In this document: positions 13,362-25,614 of the stretch, piece by piece
Position numbering within the stretch: position 1 is the stretch's first letter
Layout: each line of letters opens with the position of its first letter
Assembly: GCA_905182995.1 (NCBI GenBank)
Contig: CAJJDP010000015.1
Span: forward strand, 558,001 to 622,000
DNA from: Paramecium octaurelia
Taxonomy: Eukaryota; Ciliophora; Oligohymenophorea; Peniculida; Parameciidae
Direction: 5' to 3'
Length of the DNA: 64,000 nt
The notes under the pieces: model-generated
Told to the model about the DNA's origin: nothing
The model's database searches: none
Seen by the model: only the letters and a program-made list of their open reading frames with translations
Made by a program: the position numbers and the translations under genes

Positions 13362-14053
13362 TCACTTATGTTTGTAGTATATAAATTTCGATTTTCTGCA
13401 GTCCAAACAATACCATTTACTACTAGGAACATTAAATTCTAATTGGGCTGGATCACAAAAAGTGTGGCAAAATGCATCATTACATCTATCACATATCAAC
13501 ATTAAATAAGGAGTGTGTGAACATTAACAAACTTAACATCTCTCTTCATCATCATAATCACTTTGATCTTCGTAAAATTGATCTTCTTCTTAATTCCATT
13601 TTGGTAAATTTAAATTTAATTATATTGGGATGTTTTCTCTTTTTCCTTCCTTTATTGGATAGATGTAATTGAATTTTGCTCGACAACAAGGACATTGTGT
13701 TTTATATTTTTCTGCCCATTCTTTAATACAAGTTGAACATATCTAATGTTTGCAAACATCAATCTCACAAACATTTTATACATCATCTAAATTCTACATA
13801 CAAATAGGACATTCCTCCTGTGTCTACTACTTTAATCTTGCCTTCTTCTTTGGTCCTGAAATAAAGTGCTTAGGCAATTTACTTGAGCTAGGTATTTTTT
13901 ATTACTTAATTAAGAACAATATCTTACTTGTTTCGGTATGATAGTAACAGTCTCTTTCGTATCCGGACTGTCCAGAATTAGCTTCTTTTTTCTTTATTTT
14001 TCATTAGACCATGCGATCTACTTATTTTGCATTTGATTAGACTGTTTGGACAT
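13362..14053 (-). CDS. RING finger plus PHD finger protein (PHRF1-like arrangement)
   Basis: 222 residues after removing a 23-nt intron (13905-13927, which ends in aag rather than tag). A RING finger lies near residues 72-112: CPIC, then CKHQICSTCIKEW, then CPCC, giving a C3HC4-type zinc ligand set, with a His in the usual position. A PHD finger lies near 163-210: RCQVC ... ICDRC ... FCHTFCD ... WYCLDC. RING domains recruit E2 enzymes for ubiquitin transfer, and PHD fingers read histone tails, so a chromatin-associated ubiquitin ligase is likely. The RING-then-PHD order is that of PHRF1-type proteins, but this one is much shorter. The first 45 residues are basic and low complexity, and the two fingers are joined by an acidic linker. 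Confidence 0.82.
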
Positions 14054-14348
14054 TTTTTACTTTATATATTATTTAACCAATGTTTAATTAAAGTACTATA
14101 AACTCCATCATAAACAATAAGATCAGGATTTCTTTATTATATAATCAGAATCTCATCAGATAATTCATTATATTCTAGAAAACGATAAATGTTCACTTGT
14201 AGAAATTAAAGACCAATTTCATGCTTTATTAGAATAATTAATATAATAGCAACAATCAATTATCAATTACACAATCCTTTTCAATCATCTATTTCCTATT
14301 CTCTCAAATCTAAGTAATTAATATCTTATTATTCTCATTCTTCTATAA
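14054..14348. other. Spacer with an unexplained minus-strand open frame
   Basis: 295 bp between a small minus-strand gene and the RING-PHD gene. One minus-strand frame reads LEYNELSDEILIIQQRNPD and onward in a protein-like way just upstream of the RING-PHD start. I could not find an ATG and intron combination that joins it to either neighbour. It may be a remnant, or a missed 5' exon. Confidence 0.3.
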
Positions 14349-14683
14349 TCAATATATTTATAGCTTTTAAGTTCTTTTCTTTTTCTTCTGTCTTTTAGCA
14401 ATAAATTTATTATCTTTTATTACATCTTTATGTTATTCATCAAAGAACAATTTAAAAACCTGTATTAAATGATAATTTATTGTACTATTTGAGGTTAAAA
14501 ATTTAGAACTCTTTAATAAACAGTTGTTTAAGAAATAAACTTATATTAACCTCTATTATACAAATGTTATGATTTAAGTATGTGCATTCGAATGTAAAAT
14601 TATTACTATTTAGAGAGATTAGGTAATTAGACTCCTTGGTTCAAAAAGATCAAATCATTAAAATTTCTAGATCTACTACTCAT
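14349..14683 (-). CDS. Small basic protein, unrecognised
   Basis: 102 residues after removing a 26-nt intron (14460-14485, gta...cag), with the spliced length divisible by three. The start reads MSSRSRNFNDLIFLNQGV. The middle is rich in Gln, Tyr and Arg. The C-terminus is a Lys/Arg cluster, RQKKKKRTQKLQIY, that could act as a nuclear or RNA-binding signal. No family is recognised. It sits between AROM and the RING-PHD gene, on the same strand. Support comes only from the open frame, the canonical splice signals and the frame agreement across the intron, so it may not be real. Confidence 0.42.
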
Positions 14684-14859
14684 TTTGCTTTGATTTAGAG
14701 GTGCTTGTATGTGTCTTCAAAGTTAAATATAAAATAAATTCTCCCTCCTTAATATTTTGAAAGTGCTAATCAATTTTAATATTCTTTCTCGTATAAAATT
14801 TAATAATGGTTCTTGTATTTTTGTTCATTAATTTTATTTAAAAATATATATATTTATAT

Positions 14860-17800
14860 TCACTTTCCATTGAACAGATGGACTTGCCCTATAGCCTATG
14901 CTTCAAACATTTCCCTCCCACTTATTGAATTTGGTTTCTTTAATAAAGGATCGTCAGCTTAATTAGCCACAAAAACGATTGTTTTTTCATCAAACCATTC
15001 CTCGCATAATGGCAACTCGGCGCCTGGAGGTACAGTTGAAATGATCAAATCAAATTTGTGAGTCTTCTCTGCCTGTCTCATAAATTCAACCTTTTGTTAT
15101 TTGGCTAAGGCTTCCACTTTTTAAGGATTTCTCCCATATAGATAAACTTATAATAAAAATAATTTTGCTGCAACAAAAATAGCAGTCTTTGCAGTACCAC
15201 CATTTCCCAAAATTAAACATTTTTGCATATTCTTTGGAAATCTTTTAAATATTGGCCAAAACATTCCCCACCAATCAGTATTAAATCCAATCAATTAATT
15301 TTCATATTTTACAATACAATTCACAGCTCCAATAATCTGAGCCTCTATTGTTTATTCTGTCAAATATTATTGAATCTAAGAATAAAATTTAGTGTTACTT
15401 CTTCTTTGAAGGGCATTGTAATTGATGCTCCTTAGAAATTGATATCATAAATATATGGTTTTGCCTATTCAATTTTCTTTATTGAGACTTTAGTGTAGAA
15501 TTTGTTGTGTTATTGATTTAGTTGGTCAAAGTTTCGTTAATGAAGCAAATCACTTCTCGATAAGGATAAATCATCACCAAAGATATGATAATTTTATGTT
15601 ATCACAAAATTGGCTAAGCTTCTGATGGATCTTAATTACTGTATAGTGCATTGACCAACTGCAGTAGGGGTCAAACAAGACAAAGGAACCATGAATTTAT
15701 TTAGAGTTCTATACAACTATGAATTTGGCCCCATGGATACAACTAAGTAGGGAATTACAAATTTCATTCCCGTGAATAGCTTAGATATTTCTTAATAGGT
15801 AAGTTCTGATGGATAAGCATCCTAATGAATTGCCAACTTCAACAAGCAAATTGTATTAGGGTTGTGCTCTGAGATGTATTTCATTCTCTCTATAAATTCA
15901 ATGATCTAAAGTTTTTCTGTTTTCTCAAATAAATGTTACGATAAAATAATAGAATTATAATAATTTTATGTAATCCCTACATTATTATATTAATCCATTT
16001 CTATATCAAAATAATCTCCAATAAAGCTATTTTACCATTATTCTATTAACTTAACATATTAAGTTCCAGTATAGAATCCACCTTGTGCTTTTGTTCTCAA
16101 AGTAAATATTATTGGAATTTCAAGGTAGAATTTGATGTTATAAATTTATTGTCTTATATTATCAAATTACTCTTAAATTTTATCGATCTTATCCATCCTT
16201 ACTTCCAATAAATTGTGATTTCTGTTAATGAAATGAATCTTCTGATGATCTACAATTGTTAATTCCTCGTAAAAAATGCAAGCAAAATTAGTATCTTGAA
16301 CATATATTTTATTTCTTGGAAAATCTAAATGTTATATGCGTTTGATAAAATTCAAATATAACTCATTTATTCTTTGATAATACCTATTAATATCATAATT
16401 GGATGTTATCTATTATATATATTTCCTACTAGGTAATGTAAAAATATATTTACTGACTCTCTAATAGATTGGTTTTCTTCTATTATAAATCTCCATGATA
16501 TTTCCAATTTATGGTCTATTTTAAGATTATAAATCTTCAATCAATTCATTGATATCCTTTTCAATCCATATGACATTTTTGCCAATCAATAATTACTATA
16601 TTTGTTCATCCTCAATGATTCCTCCTCCACAATCAACCACTACATTCTTCTGATATTTCAATAATATCTGTATAAATTATTCCTTTTCAGATTTTCTAAA
16701 TTGTTCCCATCCAAACTCAGTGATGAATTCATTGATATTCTTAGATATCATATTATCAATGCTAATATAATCAAAACCTAATTATTAGCATATGTATTAA
16801 GAGAGAGTGCTTTTCCCTGCTCCTCTCATGCCAATAATGTACAATGGTTCCTTATAATATTGGTAATTGTATAGGAATTCTTATTCTTAGTTATACGTTT
16901 ATGCTTGTTAATACAAACCTAAACTTTGAATATGATTATAGAAATCAGGGAATGTCTTCCTTACACAATCCTTATTATCTATTATGATTCTATATTAATA
17001 TTGCACTTTTTCAAAATGTCCACCCAAAATGCTAAATGCCATTGCAATTCTATGATCATTGTATGTATTGATTGTAACGTCCTTTCTATAGCCATTGTAT
17101 TTTTGATATCTTTTGCCTCTGATTAAAATTTGATTATTTTGTTATAAACAAACCACACCAACCTTGACTAGATTTTCAGTCACAGCCTTAATTCTATCAC
17201 ATTCTTTCACTCTTTAATTTTCAATTCCTTTGATAATACATTATCCTTCAATAGAGGACATTAATAAGGCTAAAGAAATAAAAGTGTCGCTAAAATTAAT
17301 GCAATCGACATCTTGAGGTTTTAGGTCTTAATTCTTAATTATTTTGTAAAATCCTTATTCTCTCACTACTTGCATGCCCATCTACTCTATGACATCTAAG
17401 AATTGTGCATCTCCCTATAATTTGGATATCTTTTTGGTTTCAATTGATCCACCATTTAAGCCGATATGCAATAAATCATAGCTCAATGCTGTGGCATCTG
17501 GTTCAATATCGTAAGTTTAGGCCTTATAAATTGCCTTCTTCACTAGAAACTTGGTTTTTGAGATTCTCTCTACCTTTACTCCATAAATATTCATAAGTTG
17601 AATAGTCATTTCAATATAGGATTCACTGACGATGGTTTCATTCTCTTTGCAATCAATAATTTCAATGAGGGTTTCGTCATTTGGGAAATAAGGAGCAGAC
17701 ATTAAGATTCCAGAAACGAATTGACTACTTAGTTAAGATTTGATTTTGATGTGTTTACCAAATTTGCCATCGATAACTTTAAAAGGTAATTGACCTTCCT

Positions 17801-19337
17801 TTTCTAAATATAGCACATTTAAATTAAGTGCTTCCACCATCTCTTAAATGGGCCTTTCATAAATTCTTTGAGCTCCTATGATAGTGACATTCCCGATTAA
17901 GGCTGCAATAGGAAGTAGAAATCTGGCACAAGTACCACTTTCCTTGACATTTATGGTGTATTCCTTTTGATAAAATTAGCCTTAACATCCTTCTAGAATG
18001 AGATTATGCTTAGAATGAGTTTAAATTTCACACAATCTTAATTCTTACAAGGAATTCAACATTGCTTTTGTATCATCAGAATCATAGAAATTATTCAATG
18101 AGCTTATTCCTTCTGACAGAGAACTCAACAAGAGCACTCTATTGGTGATACTTTTAGATCCATGTATGGGTTTGCTAGGTCTAATATCTGAACATGCTAT
18201 AACACAGGATTTAACAAGTATTTTTTTAATAATATCCATTTTGATAGGTGTAGTATTAAATTTATGTTTGCCAATTTCTTATATAAATACAAAGTTGATT
18301 TCCTGCTTGACTACTTTCTTATCAAATTATAAATATTTCAGCACATCTTATATATTCACATACTCTGGGATTTCAATAGGTAATTCATACTTCAAAAGAA
18401 CATTCCTGATTCTATTCTCATAGGATGAAGTGTCAATTCCATGTTCTTTAGCCAAAATATTTGCCAAAACCATGCCAATAGAGACACATTCACCATGCAA
18501 TAATTTGCCTTGACTTGCAAATTCAACTGCATGACCAATGGTGTGACCATAATTTAAAATTTTGCGAATGTTTTGTTCATATTTATCTTCTGTTACAATA
18601 CTTAACTTTAGATTGATTCCATATTTAATAATATCCAATAGACTGGATTAGTTATTTGGGTCCATCAAATAATCATAATCATAACACTCCAATCTCTCAA
18701 ATAATTTTCGATCAAAACAAGCTGCTATTTTGATGATCTCTGCCAAACCATTCAGAAAATTTCTTTTATCTAATGATTGCAAAAATTAGCTACACACTTT
18801 GATTCTATAAGGATCATTTATCACTCCTAGTTGATTCTTACCGTAGATGTTGTTGATACCTGTCTTTCCTCCAACACTAGCATCTGCCATTCCCAACAAC
18901 GATGTGGGAATCAAAATGAATTTTATTCTGTTGAATAGTTAAATATACCAAACCCTCTCATATATATGCTAGACACGAATCCAACCAAGTCAGTCACCAC
19001 TCCTCCTCCGACTGCGATCACTAAATCTTATCTACAAAATCTTTTGCTAAACAAGTATTCCGCCACTTCATTCGCAAAATGTAGATTTTTAGCTCCTTCT
19101 CCTCCTGGTAATGTAAATGTTATGGCTTATGGAAATTTTTAGCATATCTACTACAAGTAGAGTTGTGCAATATTAGTGTCTGAAACCTAATGTAGAAAAT
19201 GTAGTTACAAAACAGATTTACGGGTTTCGAAGATCTTGAATAGTATTCGCTAAGGAATCAAGGGTTTCGTTGATTGTGTTATGGTAGTCGATTAGTGAGT
19301 TTTCTTGATCAAGTTATTCTAAGTTAATGAAACTCAT
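14860..19337 (-). CDS. AROM: Pentafunctional AROM protein, shikimate pathway steps 2-6
   Basis: 1,468 residues with introns at 19187-19208 (22 nt), 18928-18953 (26 nt, unusual gttt donor) and 15376-15398 (23 nt). It converts DAHP-derived heptulosonate to EPSP. The five domains are in the fungal AROM order. 3-Dehydroquinate synthase, to about residue 345: [34 protein letters not shown] synthase, about 351-800: [35 protein letters not shown]. Shikimate kinase, near 820-985: P-loop [13 protein letters not shown]. Type I dehydroquinate dehydratase, about 990-1225: [15 protein letters not shown], and a candidate Schiff-base Lys in [10 protein letters not shown]. Shikimate dehydrogenase, about 1233-1468: [26 protein letters not shown]. 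All expected catalytic signatures seem present, so the enzyme is probably active. It is slightly shorter than fungal AROM (about 1,550-1,590). Confidence 0.95.
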
Positions 19338-19433
19338 AAATTAAAAACGTATTATATATATATTACTATCAAAAACGGGTACTAAGTGTAAATCACATGA
19401 GCATGGTTGGATGCATAATAAATAATTAAAAAA
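19338..19433. promoter_or_regulatory. Short divergent promoter region, AROM / trichocyst gene
   Basis: Only 96 bp separate the AROM start (-) from the trichocyst matrix protein start (+), so both promoters and 5' leaders must lie here. It contains an alternating AT tract near 19352-19366. No other motif is recognised. Confidence 0.5.
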
Positions 19434-20578
19434 ATGGCTAGATCACTAACAATATTGGCTATTGTTATTGCAGTTGCTACAGCACGATTGACTAAGACAG
19501 AAAGTCCCAAAGAAATTTTGGCCCAAGTCAACAAGGATTCATTTGGTAATTCCATCCTTTCAGTTCTCCAACTCTAATTGGCCACTGGAGGACCCGTTGG
19601 AGAGATCTAAATCCTCTTAAATAACATTGCTTCTTAATTGAATGGAGATTAAAAGAAAGCTGACAAAGTTCACGAAAGTGACACTGTTGCATTTGAGAAG
19701 ATCATTGCCGACTTAGAATAAGAAATTGCTTATCATTAAACCTAAATTGTTGCCCTCTCTAACTTGAGAGATTCAACAACTGAGGCCTTAGGTGAAGCTG
19801 AAGCTGAAGTCAGAGTTGTCACATCCGATATTGCCAATAACGAAAAAAGCTTTGCTGACGAATCAGCCACCAGATAATCATAACACGATACATGGGTTAG
19901 AAAAGATGCAGAACATGTTGATTAAATTGATGCCATCGATGAAGCCTCAAAGATTGTCCAACATTTATAAGCTGGTGTTGCCTTTGCTTAACTCAAGAGC
20001 AGATTCGAAAAAGTCTAAGCTAAATTGATGGAAAGCAAGCATGCTCTCTTCAAAGTATATTTCATTTGCTATTATTTAACAGCCACTCATCAATGCCTTG
20101 ACCTAATTAGCCTCAAAGGTTGATAACAAGAGCATCATCAAAATCTTAGAACTCTTGGCCTAAATCAGATAATAATTGGTTGCCAGCAGAGCCTCCCTCC
20201 TTGCCACCGAAGAAAGATAAGCCGCCAACTGGGAAGTCTAAAGTGGTCACTTGTAAGAGGAACACAAGAGATTAGTTGAAAGAAAGGCCTTCTTAGAAAA
20301 CTCAATTGTCTAATTCAAGGTCACCATCTAAGAAGCTGTTGAAGACTTAGAAGATTAAACTGTAAGATAGTCCCACTATATTCTAGTTATTCCTTGAAGA
20401 TGCTGAAGATTCATTAGCTATCCAAGAAAGATGGGCTGCTGAATAAGAATCCCAATATGAAGCCTAAACCTTCGAAAGAGAATAATAATTGGAAGTTGTC
20501 GAAAGATTATAAGAAGTCTTAACCTAAAAATTAAGTGCAGCTTCAGAATTCCTCCAAATTAGAGAAGAAGTATTTTGA
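19434..20578 (+). CDS. Trichocyst matrix protein precursor
   Basis: 363 residues with introns at 20055-20082 (28 nt) and 20362-20386 (25 nt). The N-terminus MARSLTILAIVIAVATA is a typical signal peptide, followed by a short pro-region. The rest is an almost uninterrupted series of heptad-like coiled-coil segments rich in Ala, Glu, Leu and Gln. This is the pattern of the trichocyst matrix protein family, whose precursors are cleaved in the secretory granule and crystallise into the trichocyst body. Gln codons are mainly TAA. The family has many paralogues in Paramecium and I cannot name the subfamily from this reading. The codons of this gene are noticeably richer in C-ending forms (GCC, ATC, CTC) than its neighbours, as expected of a highly expressed gene. 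Confidence 0.92.
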
Positions 20579-20659
20579 TTTATCATAATAATCAAGATTA
20601 AAAATATTATTTCCCTAAATTTAATTTATCCTTTTCATTATTTATATAAAATAACAATC

Positions 20660-22390
20660 TCAAATAATATGATGTATATATAGTTCATTATTGTTTGATG
20701 AATAAATAACATCTGGATTATTTGCGAAACTTATAGCTTCTATGAAATTATCTTACACTGCTTCATCAACAAATATCCATTAATCATCTTGATTCTTCTA
20801 CCATATTTAAAGTGCATTAGTTTCTCCTCCAATTGCCAATACTGACGAATCATTATTAAATTCAATTGCTCTAATTTTACCTTTGATATTGAAGATCTTT
20901 TGATATTCTTTATATTCTCTCTATTTTTATTTGTTAAAACAATGAACTAAACCATCTTTTGTGCAAATCAACAAATCTTAATCATTTTAACTAAACAATA
21001 TTCTTTTTGGATTATTTTGCAATCTCAATTATTAAATTAATATTAACTTAGCATCCTCAATTTTCCATAAACTGATTTTCTAATCAAAAGCTCCTACAGC
21101 TATTATTCTCCCATCATTTGAAATCTATAAATTTGTAATTATTTCACTTGACTTTTGTTCTTAATACTTAAATACATACTTCTCACCTTATAATTCTAAT
21201 AAAACTAATCGGTTTCCTTCTGCATAATAAATACACTTCTCAGATTTACTAAACAGAACTTAAGTAATTCTTGAAAATCCATGTCCACTTTGAACTACCG
21301 GTTTATATATTTGCTTCTCTATCCAAGTATACCCCTCTTGCTTCCAAATCTTAATTGAACTATTATTCTAACTAGGTTTATAAGGGGCATAAATTTATTT
21401 AGAATCTTCTCCACATGTTACAAAGGCATTTTCTAATTTGCTCAGTTTAAAATCTATCAAACTGTGAATATAACATTAAAGTTAAGTCGAAAAATTCCAT
21501 TTTTTTTTTTCAGGGTCGTACTTCCAAATACTAAGATAGTTATTTGGCTCAGTAAACCTAATACAAAGCAAGGATTAATCATAATTTAATTGGATATCAG
21601 CTATTGATTAATTTTCTTTCAAAAGCATGTTTTAACTTTTCTGAATTTCAAATATTCTCTATGTGTTAGTGTATTTCTACTGCTATTGCACTATTTAACC
21701 ATTCAGTTAGTTAACTTATTATATTTATATATTTTCAACGTTTTTAATATCATTCTCCTATTTAAAGTTTAGAATTTATTATTTTAAATTTTGTGTGAAT
21801 TCGAAATATTGATTTGATTCAGCTAATTATTGATCATCAATATCTTTAAATTTTAGAGTATAGTTATGGTTTTATTAATTGAGAATAGTATTCTTTGACA
21901 ATACTTCTGCTAACTCTTACAATTCTTTAATTCCAAATTTTATTAGGATTTGATCTTGTTATTTTTAAATTGAGAAGTCTAATTTTTCATTACTTTATTT
22001 CTTTTTACAATTCACAAAACTGCTTAATAATTCCAAACAATTATTAGTAGGTTTCTGAGTACTTGAAATCTTTATTAATTTATTGTTTAATTATTGAAGT
22101 AAACCTTAGATTTCTTCTATTTCTTTTTAAAATTTCAATAAAACAGTTCGCGCTACTTAAAAATTATTTTAATCAATGTTTTAATAGATGTTTTCACATA
22201 AATTACCAAATACATCTATAGGAATACAATTTTGATCTAATTAACAATTAGGACACTTCATTCTATATTCCCTTTCACACATCAATGATAGATCTATATA
22301 AGTATAGGGTTGCTTGTGTTAATTGCAAGAAAATTGGTTGAATTCAAAATTGTTATTTTGTTGGATGTAGAACTATTGTGGATTAAACAT
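20660..22390 (-). CDS. WD40-repeat protein with N-terminal Cys/His motif
   Basis: 576 residues, no intron. The N-terminal 60 residues carry a Cys/His cluster (FSCNQHKQPYTYI, then LMCEREYRMKCPNC) that could bind zinc, in the style of a B-box or degenerate zinc finger. Residues 90-250 are Gln-rich and probably coiled coil. The C-terminal 320 residues hold WD40-like blades with signatures such as YLSIWKYD, SSIKIWKQ, KISLWKIED and NALQIWQK. This layout (zinc motif, coil, WD40) is common among Paramecium proteins of unknown function, and a scaffold role is the only safe inference. Its 3' end faces that of the trichocyst gene, 81 bp away. Confidence 0.8.
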
Positions 22391-22915
22391 TTATATATAA
22401 TATTTAAAGATTTAAATTGCATAAGCTACTTAAATTCTAAAAATTGTCTCAGTATTAAACAGAATAGATACATTAATAACATTAATTTGATACATATATT
22501 CTTATCCTTCTTTTAATTTCAATATGCCATTACTATATTATAGAATATTGAAATTCCATATAAATCAATTACATTAATCCAAGAAAAGAAAAATTATTGA
22601 ATTTAGGATTTGGAAAGAAATAAACCACTAGTAGTACGATTTTAAGCTGAATCGAATATTAAACAAGTTCTCTATGAATCTTCTCATTTTATTGTAATTT
22701 TACTCATCTTTGGGATAATTATTATAATAAATAAATAAATATATTACCAGAATTAATTACATAATATAAGCTTATGTATTAAATTTTCAGAACAATGAAA
22801 ATGATGAAATAGATTATAAGGCCAATTAGAATGTGCACTCCAATAATAGCAACAAATAATTATTTGAACATTTACAATTTGAATTAATTCTTTTTAAGGA
22901 TATCATTGGAAAATA
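22391..22915. other. Intergenic with a short plus-strand open frame (22674-22919)
   Basis: 525 bp upstream of the WD40 gene. A plus-strand frame opens at ATG 22674 and reads 81 codons to TGA 22917-22919. Its second half (NNENDEIDYKANQNVHSNNS) looks like real protein. That stop overlaps the ATG of the next open frame in a different phase. No short intron joins the two. Confidence 0.35.
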
Positions 22916-23693
22916 ATGATGACGATCTGGAACCCCTTAAAGTAAAAGAAGAACACAATATTCGTAGGTTAATTAAGAATCGGATATGAGGTGCCCTCAG
23001 ATGATTGTTTGATTTATTCATAAAATCACAGAATTTAATACACATCTTATCACACTTTGAATTTTAACTTAGTTGATGACATGCTAATCTAATATGAAGA
23101 AGTATTGATAAATAATCTCGCTGTTAGTTTCTTCTATTTGATATTAAAATAGCTCTAATCTAAATTATATATTATTAGATAATATATGTTTTCCAGAAAC
23201 TTGTGTAAGATATAATCAATTAGAGTATATAATATTACCTTTAGATCTCATTCAATATAGTTTAATATTTATCATTCATTAAATTAAATATATAATTTAA
23301 CATAAAATTATGACTTTCTTTTTGTGATACAATTTTTATAAATAGATTCTCTATCTTAACTTGATATAATTGTCAAAGATTTTGCTATTTATTATCAAGA
23401 TTTATGTTATTTTCTCGAAGTGATTACAACTTATAAAAGAATAGTTTATTAGAGAGATGGTAAATTGATTTATTAAAAAAGAGGAGTAAATTAATATATT
23501 ATTAAGAAAAGATAGGCTAAATTTCTAGAGTGCTCAACAAGTAGAATATATTGTATTTTATATCAGCATACTCAAGATGGATTAATGAAAAATGCTAAAT
23601 GGAGTATTTTTTATTGAATTAATAATAAAACTAGAATAACTGTTTCTTTTGTTTCAAATAATAAATGAAATCCATATTTATGAAGCAATTTGA
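22916..23693 (+). CDS. Unrecognised open frame, possibly a decaying gene
   Basis: Open from ATG 22916 to a TGA at 23615 (233 residues). If a 31-nt gta...tag intron at 23604-23634 is removed it reads to TGA 23691-23693 (248 residues). Parts are convincingly protein-like, for example RDGKLIYQKRGVNQYIIKK, and it is rich in Ile, Tyr, Leu and Gln. No domain is recognised. Just upstream there are protein-like stretches in the other two frames (LEPLKVKEEHNIRR near 22930), which suggests a once longer gene broken by frameshifts. The length alone is not decisive, because TGA is rare in AT-rich DNA under this code. Confidence 0.33.
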
Positions 23694-23828
23694 TTCTATA
23701 AGGCTTTGTTTACGTTTTCATATAAGCCATTGAACACTATAATTACATTACAATTAAAATGATCTTGATGCCTCTAGCCACACTTAGATATTTGGGTGAT
23801 CTATAAATGAAAACAATAATTTATCAAA

Positions 23829-24440
23829 TCATAAGAGTAATGGTGATCTTTTGTTGTACAATCTCTTAATATACCAAATCTGCCATATTGTAACTAAAAC
23901 TATAAATATAGTTTCAATAACTGTAAAAACATAGATTTTCTTATTGGCTTCTTTAACTTATTGAGTAGATGATTCATATCTGATTTGTTAAAATTTATGA
24001 TCATAATATAATTCTTAAAGTCCATTCTGAATATAATCGATGTCTAATTCTAATGGGTCAATATCTGTTGATTTGATTTTATCATCCTTATCTTTAACCA
24101 CATCCACTGCATAGGTAAGTAATTAATTAGCCTTTTTTTTATTGTTGAATATTATTGAATATAACCCAATTTCAGTTGCTTAAACGGTGAAATTTCCTTT
24201 GTTTGTTGATAACTTTGAATATATTGTTCTTCCAGCAGGTGTTTTTACTGAAAAATCAATAACATCTTTGTGATGATTGACTTAATATGCTCCTTTTATT
24301 AAGGTTGGTTCTGTTATATTCTCGAATAAAATATCCTCTTAGTTTGCTTGCAAAGTGAAGGTGATAATGTCATCAGGAATGAAATCATAAAAACATTAAA
24401 CACTTACCAAAAACGTGGCATAAATAAATAAGTATTTCAT
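23829..24440 (-). CDS. p24/TMED family cargo receptor
   Basis: 203 residues, no intron. A signal peptide (MKYLFIYATFLVSVQC) is followed by a GOLD-type beta domain to about residue 115, with ENITEPTLIKGAY, VIDFSVKTPAGRTIYSK and GNFTVQATEIGLYSIIF. Then comes a predicted coiled coil (LQELYYDHKFQQIRYESS) and a transmembrane helix near 168-190. The short cytosolic tail reads WYIKRLYNKRSPLLL. The p24 proteins cycle between ER and Golgi in COPII and COPI vesicles and sort cargo. The tail has basic residues but no clear terminal KKxx. It lies 34 bp downstream of another membrane protein gene on the same strand. Confidence 0.85.
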
Positions 24441-24474
24441 TATAAAAATAATTAATTAATTATCCCATATATAT

Positions 24475-25614
24475 TCATTCAATTTGTTCAACATCTTAGG
24501 CATTGTCTTATATTCTAAATCCAATCTATTTCTTTTGATTTTATTTCATCGAATGTCTCCTAATCAGAAAACCTACTAATATGATCAACAAAATAATAGC
24601 AAATATTCCTAAGTAAATATAATACCTGTTATCTTGAGTAACAACAGCTGTTTTGGTTTCTTCATCATTTAAATAATCTTGTTGTCTTTTATTTCTTAAT
24701 ATTTCTTTTTGAATTATCAATTTTATTAAATTTCTTTCTTCATCACTCAAATCATTAACACCATTCTTACTCAAATAATCATCAACTTCTTTTTAAATTT
24801 CCTCTTCTGTTTTACCCTATTTTAATAGTTCTCGAATTAATTCTCTAACTTTTTATCTGTATTATTTCATTTATTAAGTTGGCGAGCTTTGCTCTTCCTA
24901 TTGCTTCACATCATTGATCATTTCATCTAGATTATTGCCATTTGAATCTATTAATGTAGAATTAGAAAAGAAATAATCTATAAATTCTGTAATCTTTTCT
25001 CGAATTTTCTCCATTGACAAACCCTAATCTAAAAATTCCTATATCTAATATTCTATTTCCTCTAATTCCTATTCATTCTTCTCTTGAATCTATTTATATT
25101 CCTATATATCCCATGTTGCTTTGGTACTACGATCAGGTTTACTTTAGAAATTTTCAATTTCTTTATTGATGATCTATAAAACTATTTTACTATTGAATTC
25201 CTTCGAGGAATCTATTAGAGTTTAATCTAGATTTTTGGAAATCTTTGTCAATACAATATTCTTATCTGTTATATTTAGCTGGCTAAAATATTCTACATCC
25301 TTTTCAAGTCTTAGGTGTTCTTATTCACTCTCCTTTTCAAGTTCATCAACCATTCCAATTAGGGCAAGGAAAATCTTTTATTTTTCTTCTTAAGTAGCAT
25401 TAGTATAATATTGGAACCCTTCATTGAATATATAGCCTTCAATTAATTCTAATTCATCCTCTTGTTATTAAGTAAGATTAGTTGATATATGTTCGAAAAT
25501 TTAATCTAGTGCTTAATTAGATTGATTCCATTTCTCGCCTTTTTATAAGGGACTTCCTCCTTATTACAAATTTCTTCCGTAAGTTTAAATAGCAAGAATC
25601 AAAAAAATTATCAT
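24475..25614 (-). CDS. Single-span secretory/membrane protein, acidic coiled coil
   Basis: 379 residues, no intron. An N-terminal hydrophobic signal (MIIFLILAIQTYG) leads into a long acidic, Glu/Gln-rich lumenal or extracellular region with several Asn-X-Ser/Thr sites and probable coiled coil. Two similar segments of the form REKITEFIDYFFSN and REKxxELIRELLKQGKTEEE suggest an internal repeat. A single transmembrane helix (YYIYLGIFAIILLIILVGFL) is followed by a cytosolic tail of about 35 residues starting RRHSMK and continuing through TAA codons to TGA. The family is not recognised. It is a type I membrane protein by topology. The start is the first ATG before the signal sequence. Confidence 0.7.

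Noticed and set aside
18142-18423. 93-codon plus-strand ORF within AROM
   Set aside because: It lies opposite the junction of the synthase and EPSP synthase domains, which is clearly coding on the minus strand.
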